NCBI RefSeq assembly: GCF_003712195.1 | Contig: NZ_RDSD01000019.1 | Location: 1 to 64,000, forward strand | Direction of reading: 5' to 3' | Source: Proteiniphilum sp. X52 | GTDB lineage: Bacteria; Bacteroidota; Bacteroidia; Bacteroidales; Dysgonomonadaceae | DNA: 64,000 nt | Part shown: positions 28,670 through 38,029 of the stretch, piece after piece | Position numbering within the stretch: position 1 is the stretch's first letter | How the letters are laid out: each line of letters starts with the position of its first letter | Made by a program: the position numbers and the translations under genes | The notes under the pieces: model-generated | What the model saw: the letters and a program-made list of their open reading frames with translations, nothing else | What the model was told of the DNA's origin: nothing | Database searches by the model: none

Positions 28670-31600
28670 TTAAAAATTTAAATTTAACCCGAATGTATAC
28701 GTTCTTGCCTGAGGATATATACCCCGGTCGATACCGATCTGTGTGCCTCCGGCGGATATTTCAGGATCAAACCCTTCATACCTGGTAAAAGTCAGCAGGT
28801 TTTCAGCTGCTACAAAAAGGCGCAAGCTTGAAATCAGGAGATTTTTCGTCATCTCTCTCGGGAGGGTGTATCCCAACTGTATGTTCTTCAACCGCCAATA
28901 CGAACCGTCTTTCACGTACAAATCGGAGGAGAGCCAATTGTTATTATCATCGGTAAAGGTGAAACGCGGAATACGGTTGGAAGTCCCTTCGCCCGTCCAT
29001 CGCTCCAACATATACGAAGGCAGGTTGATATAAGCGATATCGGTACGGCGCGTCGCATCAAAAATATCGTTTCCTTGTGTACCCTGCCACATCATGTTGA
29101 AATCAAAATCTTTCCATGCAACAGAAAAATGCAACCCAAATGTCCAGTCGGGCATCCCTTTACCGATTTTGGTCTTGTCGTTATCATCAATTTTACCATC
29201 GCCGTTTATATCGACGAACCGCACATCGCCCGGCATCGCTTTAGGCTGTATCAAAGACACATTTCCATCGGCATCGGTATGGGTATAACTGTTGATTTCA
29301 TCCAAGTTCTGAAAAATACCGTTGGTTTTATACCCGTAGAAGAAAGGGAACGGTTGGCCGTTTTCGGCTCTCGATACAGTTCCCACGTTCTGGTAATTGT
29401 CGTAATTTTCGAATCCGGTTTCGTTACCCAATTTAATGAGTTTATTTTTCAGGTAGGTAGCATTCCCCCCGATACGGAAGTTAAAATCGGATACCTTGAA
29501 TCTATAGCTTGTTTCGAATTCAAAGCCGGAGTTTTCCATTTCACCGACGTTACCCCAGGGTTTGGATTCACCCACATAAGAAGGGATGGGCATTACCATC
29601 AACATACCGTCCGTAATTTTCTTGTAATAATCACCACTGAAGGTCAATGCATTTCCAAGCAATCCGAAGTCAACACCGATATTGGTCTGTATGGATTGTT
29701 CCCAACGCAGGTCTCTGTTTGCCAGTCCGTTTGGTTTGGTACCGTTGAGCAGTCGGATGGCATCTCCTGTGCCGAAGAAATAGTTATTTCCGGTTTGGGT
29801 AAGCGCCACATAACGGAAGTCATCGAGGTTTTCGTTACCGTTTTTACCCCATGAAAACCGTAGTTTTGTGCTGTTCAGCCAATCGGGACGGTTTTGCGCA
29901 AACTCTTCGTTCATAATATTCCATCCCAGCGAGAAGGAGGGAAAGGTGGCCCAAGGATTGTTGGTTCCAAACCGGGAAGAACCGTCGCGGCGAACAGTTG
30001 CCTGAAACATGTAACGCTCGGCGTAGTTGTAGCTTAACCGCGCGAAATAAGAAGCCAGGGCATGAGGATTGGTAGCGCCTCCGTAAACCGACATGTCGCC
30101 GTTGGCAGCGGTACCGGTCGTGAAGTTGATATTCGCCTTGTTGGGATTTTCTTCCACCATATAGTAATTGCTGCCACCCAATTGGCGCCCGCCGGTTTTC
30201 TTTGCCGATTGTCCCAACAGCACAGCCATATTATGCAGTCCGACAGCCTTATCGTAAGACAATGTGTTTTCTAACTGCCATACTAAAGAACGGTTCATCT
30301 GCGACCACACGGATGATTTTTCAGCCTTATTGGATTGTCCCAGGTAATACACGGGAGTCCAACCATCGGTTCCCCAGAATGACAGATCCGTCCCGAACGA
30401 CGACCGGAATTTCAGGTTATCCCAAATGGTGAGTTCGCCCCAGAAATTGGCAATAAACTTGTCGGCATTCCCCTTCTCGCCCGGTAAGGTCAGCGCGGCC
30501 AACGGATTGACAATTTCATTATAGTCTGAGCCGGCAATGGTATAGATTCGTCCGTTATTTTTATCGCGTACGGGACTAAACTTCGTCACGTTGGCATATC
30601 TTTCGAATACGGCATCCTCGTCTTCTTCATAAATTCCGAGGATAGGCGAGAAAGCCAGAGCGCTGCCCAAAGGCGAACCATACTCGGAATTAGTGGTGAT
30701 ACCTTGCGACTGGATGCGCGAATAGGCCAGATTGGCGCCAAAAGTGACATTATTTAACCAGTTACGTTCGTTCTTGGTATCCATGAGCACGTACGTGTTG
30801 TTGGAACGTAACGCGAGACGTTTGTAATTGGAGCGGTCGAAATTTCCACCGACAATACCTTCCTGCGAGTAATAACCTGCCGACAGGTAATAGTTGAGCC
30901 GTTGCGTGGTACCGCTCGCGCTGAACTGATGCTGGACTAACGGTGCGTTATAATTGAAAACTTCCTTCTGCCAGTTTGTCCCCTCCCCAAAAGAATAAGG
31001 ATCGGCATACAAGGGCGAGTTTCCCCCGTTTAGCCTGCCTTCATTCATTAATATGGCATATTCGGTGGCATTCAGCACTTCCCTTTCTTTCCAAGGGCTT
31101 TGCATCCCATAGGAGAAATCATAGGTAAAACTCACTTTTCCCTCTTTTCCCTTTTTCGTGGTGACAAGAATAACACCATTCGCGGCGCGCGTGCCGTAAA
31201 TAGCTCCCGAAGCGGCATCTTTCAATACTTCTATGGATTCAATATCATTTGGGTTAAGGTAATCTATACCTCCGTCGATCGGCATGCCGTCCACAATATA
31301 AACGGGATTGGAATCATTAATGGTTCCGATACCACGCACACGCACCTTTGCCGCGTCACCGGGCTGACCGGAAGCGGAAGTAACGGTGACCCCTGCCGTA
31401 AGCCCTTTCAACGCATTATCCACCCTGACGGGAGCCGTAAAGGCGAGATCATCGGCAGTGACACGACCGATAGCGGCCGTGACCACGCTCTTGCGCTGTA
31501 CCCCATAGCCGATTACCACCAGTTCATCGAGCATTTCGTTATCTTCCCGCAGTTGCACGTTAAGCACGGTTTGATTGGCAATAGTGAATTGTTGTTCCAG

Positions 31601-32113
31601 ATAGCCGATATAAGATACCCGAAGGATAGCTCCTCTCGGTACTGATAACGCATAATTCCCATCTATATCCGTGACGGTGCCGATTGTAGTTTCCGGAACG
31701 GAAATGTTGGCGCCGATGACCGGATCACCATTTTCATCAGTCACCCGCCCGCTCAGACGTATTTCCTGTTGCGGAGCCTGCGTTGTTTCAGTTGTTGCGG
31801 CCGTCGACTTATCAAAAATATAAATTTTGTTGTCTCTCAGCTCGTAACCGATATTACGGGGTGTAAACAACTGATCCAACACCTGCGTTAGATCGGTATC
31901 GGTCACCCTGATCGTCACCGCATCATTCAGATCCACCGCTTCCTTGCTAAAGGCCAGGGTGTAGTCTGTCTGTCGGGTGATACTTTCCAGTACGGTTCTC
32001 AGATTTGTTTGGCTGAAATTCAGGTTCACTTTTTGTGCCGAACTGATTACGGTGCTCAGCACAAAGAGCGACATCAGAATCATCCATCGCCTTTTCATTG
32101 GAATTTTTCCCAT
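28670..32113 (-). CDS. SusC/RagA TonB-dependent transporter with STN domain
   Basis: A 1147-residue transporter: signal peptide (about 1-26), STN domain (about 27-102, LNFSQTNLRTVLESITRQT), carboxypeptidase-regulatory-like domain (about 118-190, GRVTDENGDPVIGANISVPE), TonB box region (LDELVVIGYGVQ), plug, and barrel ending LNLNF. The STN domain implies control by a FecR/ECF pair, yet none adjoins it. Upstream on the same strand is the fimbria-like operon and, beyond it, a sigma/FecR pair. The next Met (residue 6) is an alternative start. It heads the beta-glucan PUL. Confidence 0.95.
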   Translation of the reverse strand: MGKIPMKRRWMILMSLFVLSTVISSAQKVNLNFSQTNLRTVLESITRQTDYTLAFSKEAVDLNDAVTIRVTDTDLTQVLDQLFTPRNIGYELRDNKIYIFDKSTAATTETTQAPQQEIRLSGRVTDENGDPVIGANISVPETTIGTVTDIDGNYALSVPRGAILRVSYIGYLEQQFTIANQTVLNVQLREDNEMLDELVVIGYGVQRKSVVTAAIGRVTADDLAFTAPVRVDNALKGLTAGVTVTSASGQPGDAAKVRVRGIGTINDSNPVYIVDGMPIDGGIDYLNPNDIESIEVLKDAASGAIYGTRAANGVILVTTKKGKEGKVSFTYDFSYGMQSPWKEREVLNATEYAILMNEGRLNGGNSPLYADPYSFGEGTNWQKEVFNYNAPLVQHQFSASGTTQRLNYYLSAGYYSQEGIVGGNFDRSNYKRLALRSNNTYVLMDTKNERNWLNNVTFGANLAYSRIQSQGITTNSEYGSPLGSALAFSPILGIYEEDEDAVFERYANVTKFSPVRDKNNGRIYTIAGSDYNEIVNPLAALTLPGEKGNADKFIANFWGELTIWDNLKFRSSFGTDLSFWGTDGWTPVYYLGQSNKAEKSSVWSQMNRSLVWQLENTLSYDKAVGLHNMAVLLGQSAKKTGGRQLGGSNYYMVEENPNKANINFTTGTAANGDMSVYGGATNPHALASYFARLSYNYAERYMFQATVRRDGSSRFGTNNPWATFPSFSLGWNIMNEEFAQNRPDWLNSTKLRFSWGKNGNENLDDFRYVALTQTGNNYFFGTGDAIRLLNGTKPNGLANRDLRWEQSIQTNIGVDFGLLGNALTFSGDYYKKITDGMLMVMPIPSYVGESKPWGNVGEMENSGFEFETSYRFKVSDFNFRIGGNATYLKNKLIKLGNETGFENYDNYQNVGTVSRAENGQPFPFFYGYKTNGIFQNLDEINSYTHTDADGNVSLIQPKAMPGDVRFVDINGDGKIDDNDKTKIGKGMPDWTFGLHFSVAWKDFDFNMMWQGTQGNDIFDATRRTDIAYINLPSYMLERWTGEGTSNRIPRFTFTDDNNNWLSSDLYVKDGSYWRLKNIQLGYTLPREMTKNLLISSLRLFVAAENLLTFTRYEGFDPEISAGGTQIGIDRGIYPQARTYTFGLNLNF

Positions 32114-32415
32114 GGTTTGTTCACCTATTAAAAATTAGACATTAAAAATTTTTCACATCACTATAATTTATCTGTGCTCTCTATTTTTTACCACAGATAC
32201 TGATTTAACACTTTTGAATGCTTGTTATCGCTTCTTTATAGTAGACACCGGGGAAAAGAAAAAGGATGAGTAAAAAATAAAAATTTAACAAAACGACAAG
32301 AAAAACGCAAAAAACAGGAAAGAGATAATGATAATGACAAAAAGTCACCATGCTCCGCAGAAAAGGGTCGAAGGAGAACAGGCACAATATCCGAAACATA
32401 TGAACATCATATCGG
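32114..32415 (-). promoter_or_regulatory. Gap before susC with a hairpin at 32169-32199
   Basis: This 302-base A/T-rich gap separates the usher gene from susC. TATCTGTG (32169-32176) and CACAGATA (32192-32199) form a perfect 8-bp stem with a 15-base loop about 56 bases before the susC start. I find no TAnnTTTG promoter on the minus strand. A 64-codon hydrophobic frame at 32205-32399 has low-complexity Phe/Leu composition and no convincing coding signal. Confidence 0.4.
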
Positions 32416-35232
32416 TCAATCGGAGGCGAAGAAGCGTTTTATATTAATTTTCCTCTCTTTCACTTCGATCTGAAAAAGATCGAGCACTGTGGTTTTACCG
32501 GCTTCGATGGTGAAAGCGCGGCTATAATCTTTACACTGGGAGTGTTCAGGCAACGTTTTGGCATCGAGGGTAATGGTGTAGGTTCCCATGGGCAGGAAAG
32601 TGGTGAATTTTCCGTCGGCATCGGTGACAACGGTTTGAACGACCGCTCCGCCGGCATCCATTACCATAAATCGATGGCCTTCATACCTGGGCAGAATCTC
32701 CACACTATTCTCGTCGCTGATATAACCGACCCTTCCCTGTAATGTACCGCTTTGTTTGAGGGGAATATTGATCACCGTTCCGGCACTGTTGACAGTGATT
32801 TTCTCCCGGTCGAAGCACCAGCGCCCCGCCTGCAGCGGACTCACCACATACTCGCCGTAGGGTACCCGCGAGTAGCGTACCGTGCCTTCTTTGTCAGAAA
32901 TAAAGGCTTTGTTATCAATGCTCAGCAGATAGTCTCCGGCCGGCTCATCTCCGTCATCATAGCGGTTATTGGCATTATGGTCGTAATAGACTTGAGCGAC
33001 TACCTTGCTCTTCCGCCCCTTCATCGGCTGCGATTTGCTGAAATTCCATGTCACCCCCACCTGCACGTGGAACATATCACTGTGATTGACAAACCTGTGT
33101 CTGTACCAATAAGCGTTCATAAAAAAAGCCCTATTATCTTTCGCGAAAAAGTTTGCAGTGAGGTTCGCCGACGGCACGCTGCCCTGACACACATCATGGC
33201 TGAAGTTGACACCTGAGGAGAAAGATAATTTTTTAGAAATTTTTTTATTGATGGAAACCGAAGAGGCAAACCGGTTGAACCCCTTATGCTGTTGCCTCGC
33301 CATCATATATTCATAGAGATAGCAAGCTCCTTTCTGGTATGAGGCGTCTATCATCACTTCCCGGAATGAGTAATTCAGGGTTGTTTTTGCCTGTCCCGAA
33401 GGACCACCTTCCAAAGGATCGGCAAAAAACCCCGCCTCCAGTGTGCCGAAGAGGGAGTGCCTCGCATTGGGACTTTGCCATCGCGCTTGCCACCCCATGC
33501 GATGAGAAGTCATTCTCACATTCCCTGAAACAGTTGTTTCATCGAGCAAGGAAGCGTATGAGGGGGAACTTTCACCTTGATGCCGGTAATAGAGCGACGA
33601 GGTTACTCTCCCCAATTTTGGCAATGAAAGCATGATATTTCCATAACTGTTTTCCGAACGGTAAGTGTGGGTGTAGGAGTATGATTGGGGCGCCGTTCTG
33701 TTGTAACCAATACTGCCGCTGACATAGGTGTTTTCAGACAATCTCTTGTTGACTCCCTGCGTGAAGGAGAGAGTTCCTTTTCTGCTTCCTGGAAAATATC
33801 CGTCGCTGTAATAACCCGATCCGTCCAAAACGACTCCGAAAGGGAGATTGCCCCTGTAACGAAGTTCAGCCGCGCCGGAGAATTTACCCTCCGGCAGGTT
33901 CTCATAGCTGCCCAATGCCCCATGCGCCTCCAGGTGGATGCTCCAATTCCTTCCTAACAAGCTTCTCCACTGAAGGCCCCCCACATTATATATGGCTTTT
34001 TCATAAGGGTTTTTCTGGTAGATATAGGTCGCTTCCATACCCCTGTCTGGATTATTGGCTCCCAACGCGCCTTGCATGTAAAACGAGTAATACTCGGTAA
34101 ACCATGGCTGTGAACCTATCAGGTTAAAATTCTGATCGACCGCCCCGAAAGTGAGCGTTTTTCCCCTGTCGGCAGTCGACAACATTGCTTTTCCGCCCCG
34201 GCCAAATAGCGGCAATTCCGCCTGTTCGCTCACGTTGCCAATGGTGAATTCATTCTCCTCAAACTTATACATCAGCGAGGTATTGGTAATCATGGGTGTA
34301 TGACCGGAATTGTATTTGTAGATATTCCCTTTCAGGTGAAGATAGCCGGAAGGCAGGTTCATATATCCCCCACCCTGCAATTGCACCATATTCGAAGTGG
34401 CATTGTACTGCCGGCAGCTCAATGTGACTGAATTGTCGGCCAATCCCTGTCCGGGATACAAACCACGGGCGGGATGGGTATCCACATACCTCCTTACCGT
34501 AAAAACATTCTGCACGGTAACGGTCTTGCTCCCAAAAATCATTTTGTCCTTCCCCTTCATGGCAGTGACATGCACCGAAAACTGTGCCGACGAAAGGAGA
34601 TTGCCACTGGGAATAAAGCTGTGGGTAAACCGTTTCTGTTCCATTGGCGCCATGGTGATTTTCATCTCCGTGAAAGCAGGTGCCTCCCGCAGGTTGGGAA
34701 CGTTAAACACCAATGTCACCTCCTGATATGTGTTTCCGCTGTTATTCACCGCCACATGCACCCGCACCGAATCCTCCTGACGGGTTATCATCAGCGGGGT
34801 GTCATCTGTCATGAAAAATATCTGCTCCCGCTCTTCAATATTGATGTGGGTTTCCCGGGCCAGCACCCTTTCTTTTTTCGCATTGACAAGGATATACCGG
34901 ATAGTCTTTTTTCCCGCGCCGACATCCCTGCCTGCAATTAGACGGTAAGCGACAAAAACACTGTCATCCGGAGCAACAGAGATCTCACGTTCACCCAGTG
35001 ACAGGGAACGGAGTTCGGAGAGTGGATCCAACAGGACAGTTCCTGTGAATATCTGTTCCGACCGATTGGTTATCTTCAGGATATGGCTTATAACCTGCGC
35101 ATTGACCGAACACTCCCGTATCTCCAAGCCGACCGGTTCTTCCGCCACAGATTGTGCCTTTATTCCGTGGAAAGGATAAAGGCTGATGAGCAATAATCCT
35201 GTGAGGGGGAGCTTTTTCCTATTGCGCCACAT
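32416..35232 (-). CDS. Usher-like outer-membrane beta-barrel protein of a fimbria-like operon
   Basis: A 938-residue protein with a signal peptide (about 1-27, GIKAQ). Residues about 30-250 form two Ig-like beta-sandwiches (one with NNSGNTYQEVTLVFN, NEW3-like). Residues about 255-740 are a long run of short amphipathic strands rich in Tyr, Gly and Ser, as in a large outer-membrane barrel. Residues about 740-938 hold two CnaB/SdrD-like or regulatory-like sandwiches (VYYDHNANNRYDDGDEPAG, then DADGKFTTFLPMGTYTI). The order of barrel plus C-terminal sandwiches, and the neighbours, resemble chaperone-usher ushers. The N-terminal Ig-like domains are unlike the FimD N-terminal domain. It starts 3 bases after the adhesin-like gene. 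Its assembly function is inferred. Confidence 0.5.
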   Translation of the reverse strand: MWRNRKKLPLTGLLLISLYPFHGIKAQSVAEEPVGLEIRECSVNAQVISHILKITNRSEQIFTGTVLLDPLSELRSLSLGEREISVAPDDSVFVAYRLIAGRDVGAGKKTIRYILVNAKKERVLARETHINIEEREQIFFMTDDTPLMITRQEDSVRVHVAVNNSGNTYQEVTLVFNVPNLREAPAFTEMKITMAPMEQKRFTHSFIPSGNLLSSAQFSVHVTAMKGKDKMIFGSKTVTVQNVFTVRRYVDTHPARGLYPGQGLADNSVTLSCRQYNATSNMVQLQGGGYMNLPSGYLHLKGNIYKYNSGHTPMITNTSLMYKFEENEFTIGNVSEQAELPLFGRGGKAMLSTADRGKTLTFGAVDQNFNLIGSQPWFTEYYSFYMQGALGANNPDRGMEATYIYQKNPYEKAIYNVGGLQWRSLLGRNWSIHLEAHGALGSYENLPEGKFSGAAELRYRGNLPFGVVLDGSGYYSDGYFPGSRKGTLSFTQGVNKRLSENTYVSGSIGYNRTAPQSYSYTHTYRSENSYGNIMLSLPKLGRVTSSLYYRHQGESSPSYASLLDETTVSGNVRMTSHRMGWQARWQSPNARHSLFGTLEAGFFADPLEGGPSGQAKTTLNYSFREVMIDASYQKGACYLYEYMMARQQHKGFNRFASSVSINKKISKKLSFSSGVNFSHDVCQGSVPSANLTANFFAKDNRAFFMNAYWYRHRFVNHSDMFHVQVGVTWNFSKSQPMKGRKSKVVAQVYYDHNANNRYDDGDEPAGDYLLSIDNKAFISDKEGTVRYSRVPYGEYVVSPLQAGRWCFDREKITVNSAGTVINIPLKQSGTLQGRVGYISDENSVEILPRYEGHRFMVMDAGGAVVQTVVTDADGKFTTFLPMGTYTITLDAKTLPEHSQCKDYSRAFTIEAGKTTVLDLFQIEVKERKINIKRFFASD

Positions 35233-35235
35233 TGG

Positions 35236-36267
35236 CTATCGGGGAGAAATTTCATATGTGAGCGATGTCTCGTATTGTTCGGGAGGAACATTGAACAGGC
35301 GCGAATCATTCGCTTCGGTAAAATAGGTAATATCAAAATTCACAGGTGTGCCCCCGGTAGAGGTTCCTTCCAGTATGGTCTGGGTGCCTGCGGAAAGCGT
35401 ACGGGAATACCTGTTTCCGCTTCCTCCGCTTAATTGCAGGCGAACAACATCCAACGGTAAGGTATTGCCGGCGGAGGAGGAGAAATGGGAGGATACGGAT
35501 CTTACCGTAACCTGATAGGCAGTAGTGGCCGAAACAGATAATCCGTCGGCATAAGTAACACTTTTGCCGTTGATATGATCCGCCATCGTTTTAAATTCCA
35601 GCAGTCCGTTAGAAGCTTCCGTTGAAACCCGGATGGTGTACCGTTTCTCTTCAGGAGGAGGATTACCCAGACTGGCTACCTGTATCTTAAAAGCATGTTG
35701 CAGCCGGGCTATGGGTATGTTATTTTTATCGTACAGCGTATATTCTATCTGGAACGGATACTCTTTCCATGCCTGCAGGGAATTCAAATAGCTGCCGGGA
35801 GCGACCGTCAGATTAAATCCCATAATAAACTCAAAATAATCATTTTGAATGGGGCTCTTGTTTATGATGGGGGCATTGGAATTGGGAACAAGATAGACTT
35901 CATTCGGTCCGTTTTGAAATGGAACGGATAAAGGCATTCCCACCTGAGTAACGCCGGGGGCGGGCCCCGGTTTCAAATTGCCGGATGTCGCTGTGGGGGA
36001 GAAACTTATTTTGTCCGCGGGAAATTCATTCCCTCCGTATACAACCGGGTAGTTTACTATCCGGGCGGATAATTTCCAGTTCCCGAAAGTAATATTCCCA
36101 TTCCCGCTGATTTTCAACCTGGCAACATCCGCTTGTGACACCGCACCTGAATAGGAACCCACGCTAAGATAGTCGGATCCCCCCTGCCAGGCCAGATTCA
36201 CCTGCCCGTATGCCGATAGATGGAATAAGAGAAAAAGAAATTCTATGTATATGAATAGCCTACTCAT
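35236..36267 (-). CDS. Two-module adhesin-like secreted protein of a fimbria-like operon
   Basis: A 343-residue exported protein with a signal peptide ending in SAYGQ. It appears to consist of two pilin-like beta-sandwiches (about 22-200 and 205-343) with a Pro-Pro-Glu linker (LGNPPPEEKR). The C-terminus (YETSLTYEISPR) has an alternating hydrophobic strand pattern. In composition it resembles tip adhesins or minor pilins, being larger than the 187-residue subunit of the same operon. It overlaps the chaperone gene by 8 bases and is followed after 3 bases by the usher-like gene. No catalytic motif is visible. The adhesin label rests on context. Confidence 0.45.
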   Translation of the reverse strand: MSRLFIYIEFLFLLFHLSAYGQVNLAWQGGSDYLSVGSYSGAVSQADVARLKISGNGNITFGNWKLSARIVNYPVVYGGNEFPADKISFSPTATSGNLKPGPAPGVTQVGMPLSVPFQNGPNEVYLVPNSNAPIINKSPIQNDYFEFIMGFNLTVAPGSYLNSLQAWKEYPFQIEYTLYDKNNIPIARLQHAFKIQVASLGNPPPEEKRYTIRVSTEASNGLLEFKTMADHINGKSVTYADGLSVSATTAYQVTVRSVSSHFSSSAGNTLPLDVVRLQLSGGSGNRYSRTLSAGTQTILEGTSTGGTPVNFDITYFTEANDSRLFNVPPEQYETSLTYEISPR

Positions 36268-37072
36268 GAGTGAACAGCAGCTCCGCGGCTTCTATCGTGG
36301 TGCGGTCACCGCAATCGAGCATCACGGTGGCGGTATATCTTCCTTTCTCCAGCTCGTGCCGGAGAGGAATCTGCATGATGCGGCGGTCACCGGGCATCGT
36401 ATAAAAATCGGCCGCTTCTATGTTCAATTCTTTGCCGTCATCCTGGTTGAACAGGTTGGCGCTCGCCCGGCCGTTAATCCAAATATTACCTAAGTTGCTG
36501 AATAAGAGCATCAGCGAATTGGTTTCCCTATCGTATGCCAGATTCTCAATTTCCACTTTCTTTATTTCCGGAGCGTTGCCTTTACGGTATATTTTTATTC
36601 CCTGGCGGACATTGATCTTGATGGCTGCCCCCCGCGTGTCCACGCCCTCCACGGGATTCATCTGCGTTACAAACAGCATGGCGGTCTGCACATTCGCGTC
36701 ACGGTCTATTTCGGCAGGTATGGTCATAGTCAGATCGATCTCCCGGCTTTCTCCCGGCCCAAGGGTCATATACATGCCACCAGTCAGGCTTAGCCAGCCG
36801 GCACAGGAATTATCCAGTGAATCGGGTGGGAACATAAGGTTGCCACCATGACTGTCGTATTCCCAATCCCCCATTGTAAGGGAGAAATTGAGCGGATGAT
36901 CTTTACTGACATTGCTGACCAGCACTTTCTGTGATCCTGTCTCTCCCGCGTCCAGACTATAATATAGCCGCGGCGGGGACACCGAAATCCCTACCTGTGA
37001 AAAGAGGGTGGAAGGAATTATGAAAAAAAGTCCGGCGAATAGTAAAAAAGAGCGTACTAACAGATATCTCAT
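36260..37072 (-). CDS. PapD-like periplasmic chaperone of a fimbria-like operon
   Basis: A 270-residue exported protein with a signal peptide (about 1-26). Two Ig-like domains are visible. The first (about 27-160) begins VGISVSPPRLYYSLDAGETG with a downstream QKVLVSNVS strand and ends in VRQGIKIYRKG. This is the pattern of fimbrial chaperones: an N-terminal strand setting up SPPRL, then an I-x-V-x-x-x-x-x-I/V-Y strand. The second (about 165-265) contains LLFSNLGNIWINGRASANLF. It lies 24 bases after the pilin-like gene and overlaps the adhesin-like gene by 8 bases. Chaperone function is inferred from fold-like features and context. Confidence 0.55.
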   Translation of the reverse strand: MRYLLVRSFLLFAGLFFIIPSTLFSQVGISVSPPRLYYSLDAGETGSQKVLVSNVSKDHPLNFSLTMGDWEYDSHGGNLMFPPDSLDNSCAGWLSLTGGMYMTLGPGESREIDLTMTIPAEIDRDANVQTAMLFVTQMNPVEGVDTRGAAIKINVRQGIKIYRKGNAPEIKKVEIENLAYDRETNSLMLLFSNLGNIWINGRASANLFNQDDGKELNIEAADFYTMPGDRRIMQIPLRHELEKGRYTATVMLDCGDRTTIEAAELLFTHE

Positions 37073-37096
37073 CGATTAGAATATTTGACTCATACT

Positions 37097-37660
37097 TTAT
37101 TTTGATACTATAGTGTAGGTCACCTGTGCTGTATACACTGATTCGGCATCATCATGGATATATCTGTTGATGTACTGGTATGAGGCGCCGGCGGCAGTGT
37201 TATCGTACTTTACATTGTAATTGAGCACACTTCCCCCCTTCGATGCTGTAATTATAGGGGTGTCCCCCGTCGTTAAAGCTTGTTCATTAAACTCACCCAC
37301 CGCGGTATTTGTGCCAAGTGATGCTAAAATCTTCACGTCACCGGCCGATATAACCTCCACTCCGTCACCTCTCTTAAACTCCCCGTTCGATTTCACATTT
37401 ACCTCAAATCCTCCGGTACTGAACACAGTCAAATGATCCTTTTGCTCGGAAGAGACACCACTCGCATAATGATCTTTTGTTTCGTACACGAGATTTACTG
37501 TTTTCTGACTCGGATTAACAACAATTGTCTGAATTGGGTTAAACCGGATATTCACGGTCACATTATCCGCATTCGACGGACCTTCTGCTTTCACATTGTT
37601 CACACATGCCAAGCCGCAAATGATCAAAGCGGCGATTGAAAGAAAGTTTTTAGTTCTCAT
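37097..37660 (-). CDS. Pilin-like secreted subunit, first gene of a fimbria-like operon
   Basis: A 187-residue exported protein with a signal peptide cleaved near VKA-E26. The mature part is an all-beta domain rich in Thr, Val and Asn, with alternating strand patterns (VTVNIRFNPIQTIVV, VYTAQVTYTIVSK at the C-terminus) and no cysteine. Size, composition and position as first gene before a chaperone and an usher-like gene fit a major fimbrial subunit. It does not carry the FimA/Mfa lipobox-and-Arg-cleavage pattern of type V pilins. Its 365-base leader begins at a consensus promoter (38030-38060). Confidence 0.5.
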   Translation of the reverse strand: MRTKNFLSIAALIICGLACVNNVKAEGPSNADNVTVNIRFNPIQTIVVNPSQKTVNLVYETKDHYASGVSSEQKDHLTVFSTGGFEVNVKSNGEFKRGDGVEVISAGDVKILASLGTNTAVGEFNEQALTTGDTPIITASKGGSVLNYNVKYDNTAAGASYQYINRYIHDDAESVYTAQVTYTIVSK

Positions 37661-38029
37661 TTTTGAATTGATTTATAAAGTGTTTATTTCTTTATCTTTG
37701 GTCTGTTTACCGGCCGACCATGCCATGAATTTATATATAAAGGCATTTTATTATGCTTTACAGACAACTGAATCCGACAGATAATAAGACAAAAATCCGG
37801 AAATCATTGCCGTGCAATTTTTTTCGGGTTTTCACCTATTAAACTACTTGTAAAATAATCTTTTTTGTGATCCGGATATCGAATCCTGCAGGGTGAATGT
37901 GCAGATATCCTTAATACGAGTCAGTGAAGATGATTTTTGTATGCCCACTTATTTTCACTCTCTGTGCCATGAATAATCCATCCTTTATTCAACAGACATA
38001 TTACATCATATTCACTCAAGAAAGTGAGT
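37661..38029 (-). promoter_or_regulatory. Long 5' leader of the fimbria-like operon
   Basis: About 370 bases lie between the consensus promoter and the pilin-like ATG. No reading frame of convincing composition is present on either strand. Near the 3' end are an A/T-rich stretch and a GGCCGG palindrome (around 37710-37720). A plus-strand TATCTTTG occurs at 37693-37700 but nothing lies downstream of it. The leader could hold a regulatory RNA structure; I cannot define one by eye. Confidence 0.35.

Noticed and set aside
29075-29854. 259-codon plus-strand open frame inside susC
   Set aside because: It is antisense to the conserved barrel of the SusC protein and has no recognisable domain.
28670-32113. 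Reading this SusC as part of the fimbria-like operon
   Set aside because: It is separated from the usher gene by a 302-base gap with a hairpin and is tightly linked to its own susD, SGBP, GH16 and GH3 genes.
32205-32399. Small hydrophobic membrane protein upstream of susC
   Set aside because: Phe/Leu-rich low-complexity translation of an A/T-rich gap, no convincing start or conserved motif.
37693-37700. Plus-strand TATCTTTG as a promoter
   Set aside because: No gene lies downstream on the plus strand and no -33 element is at the proper distance.
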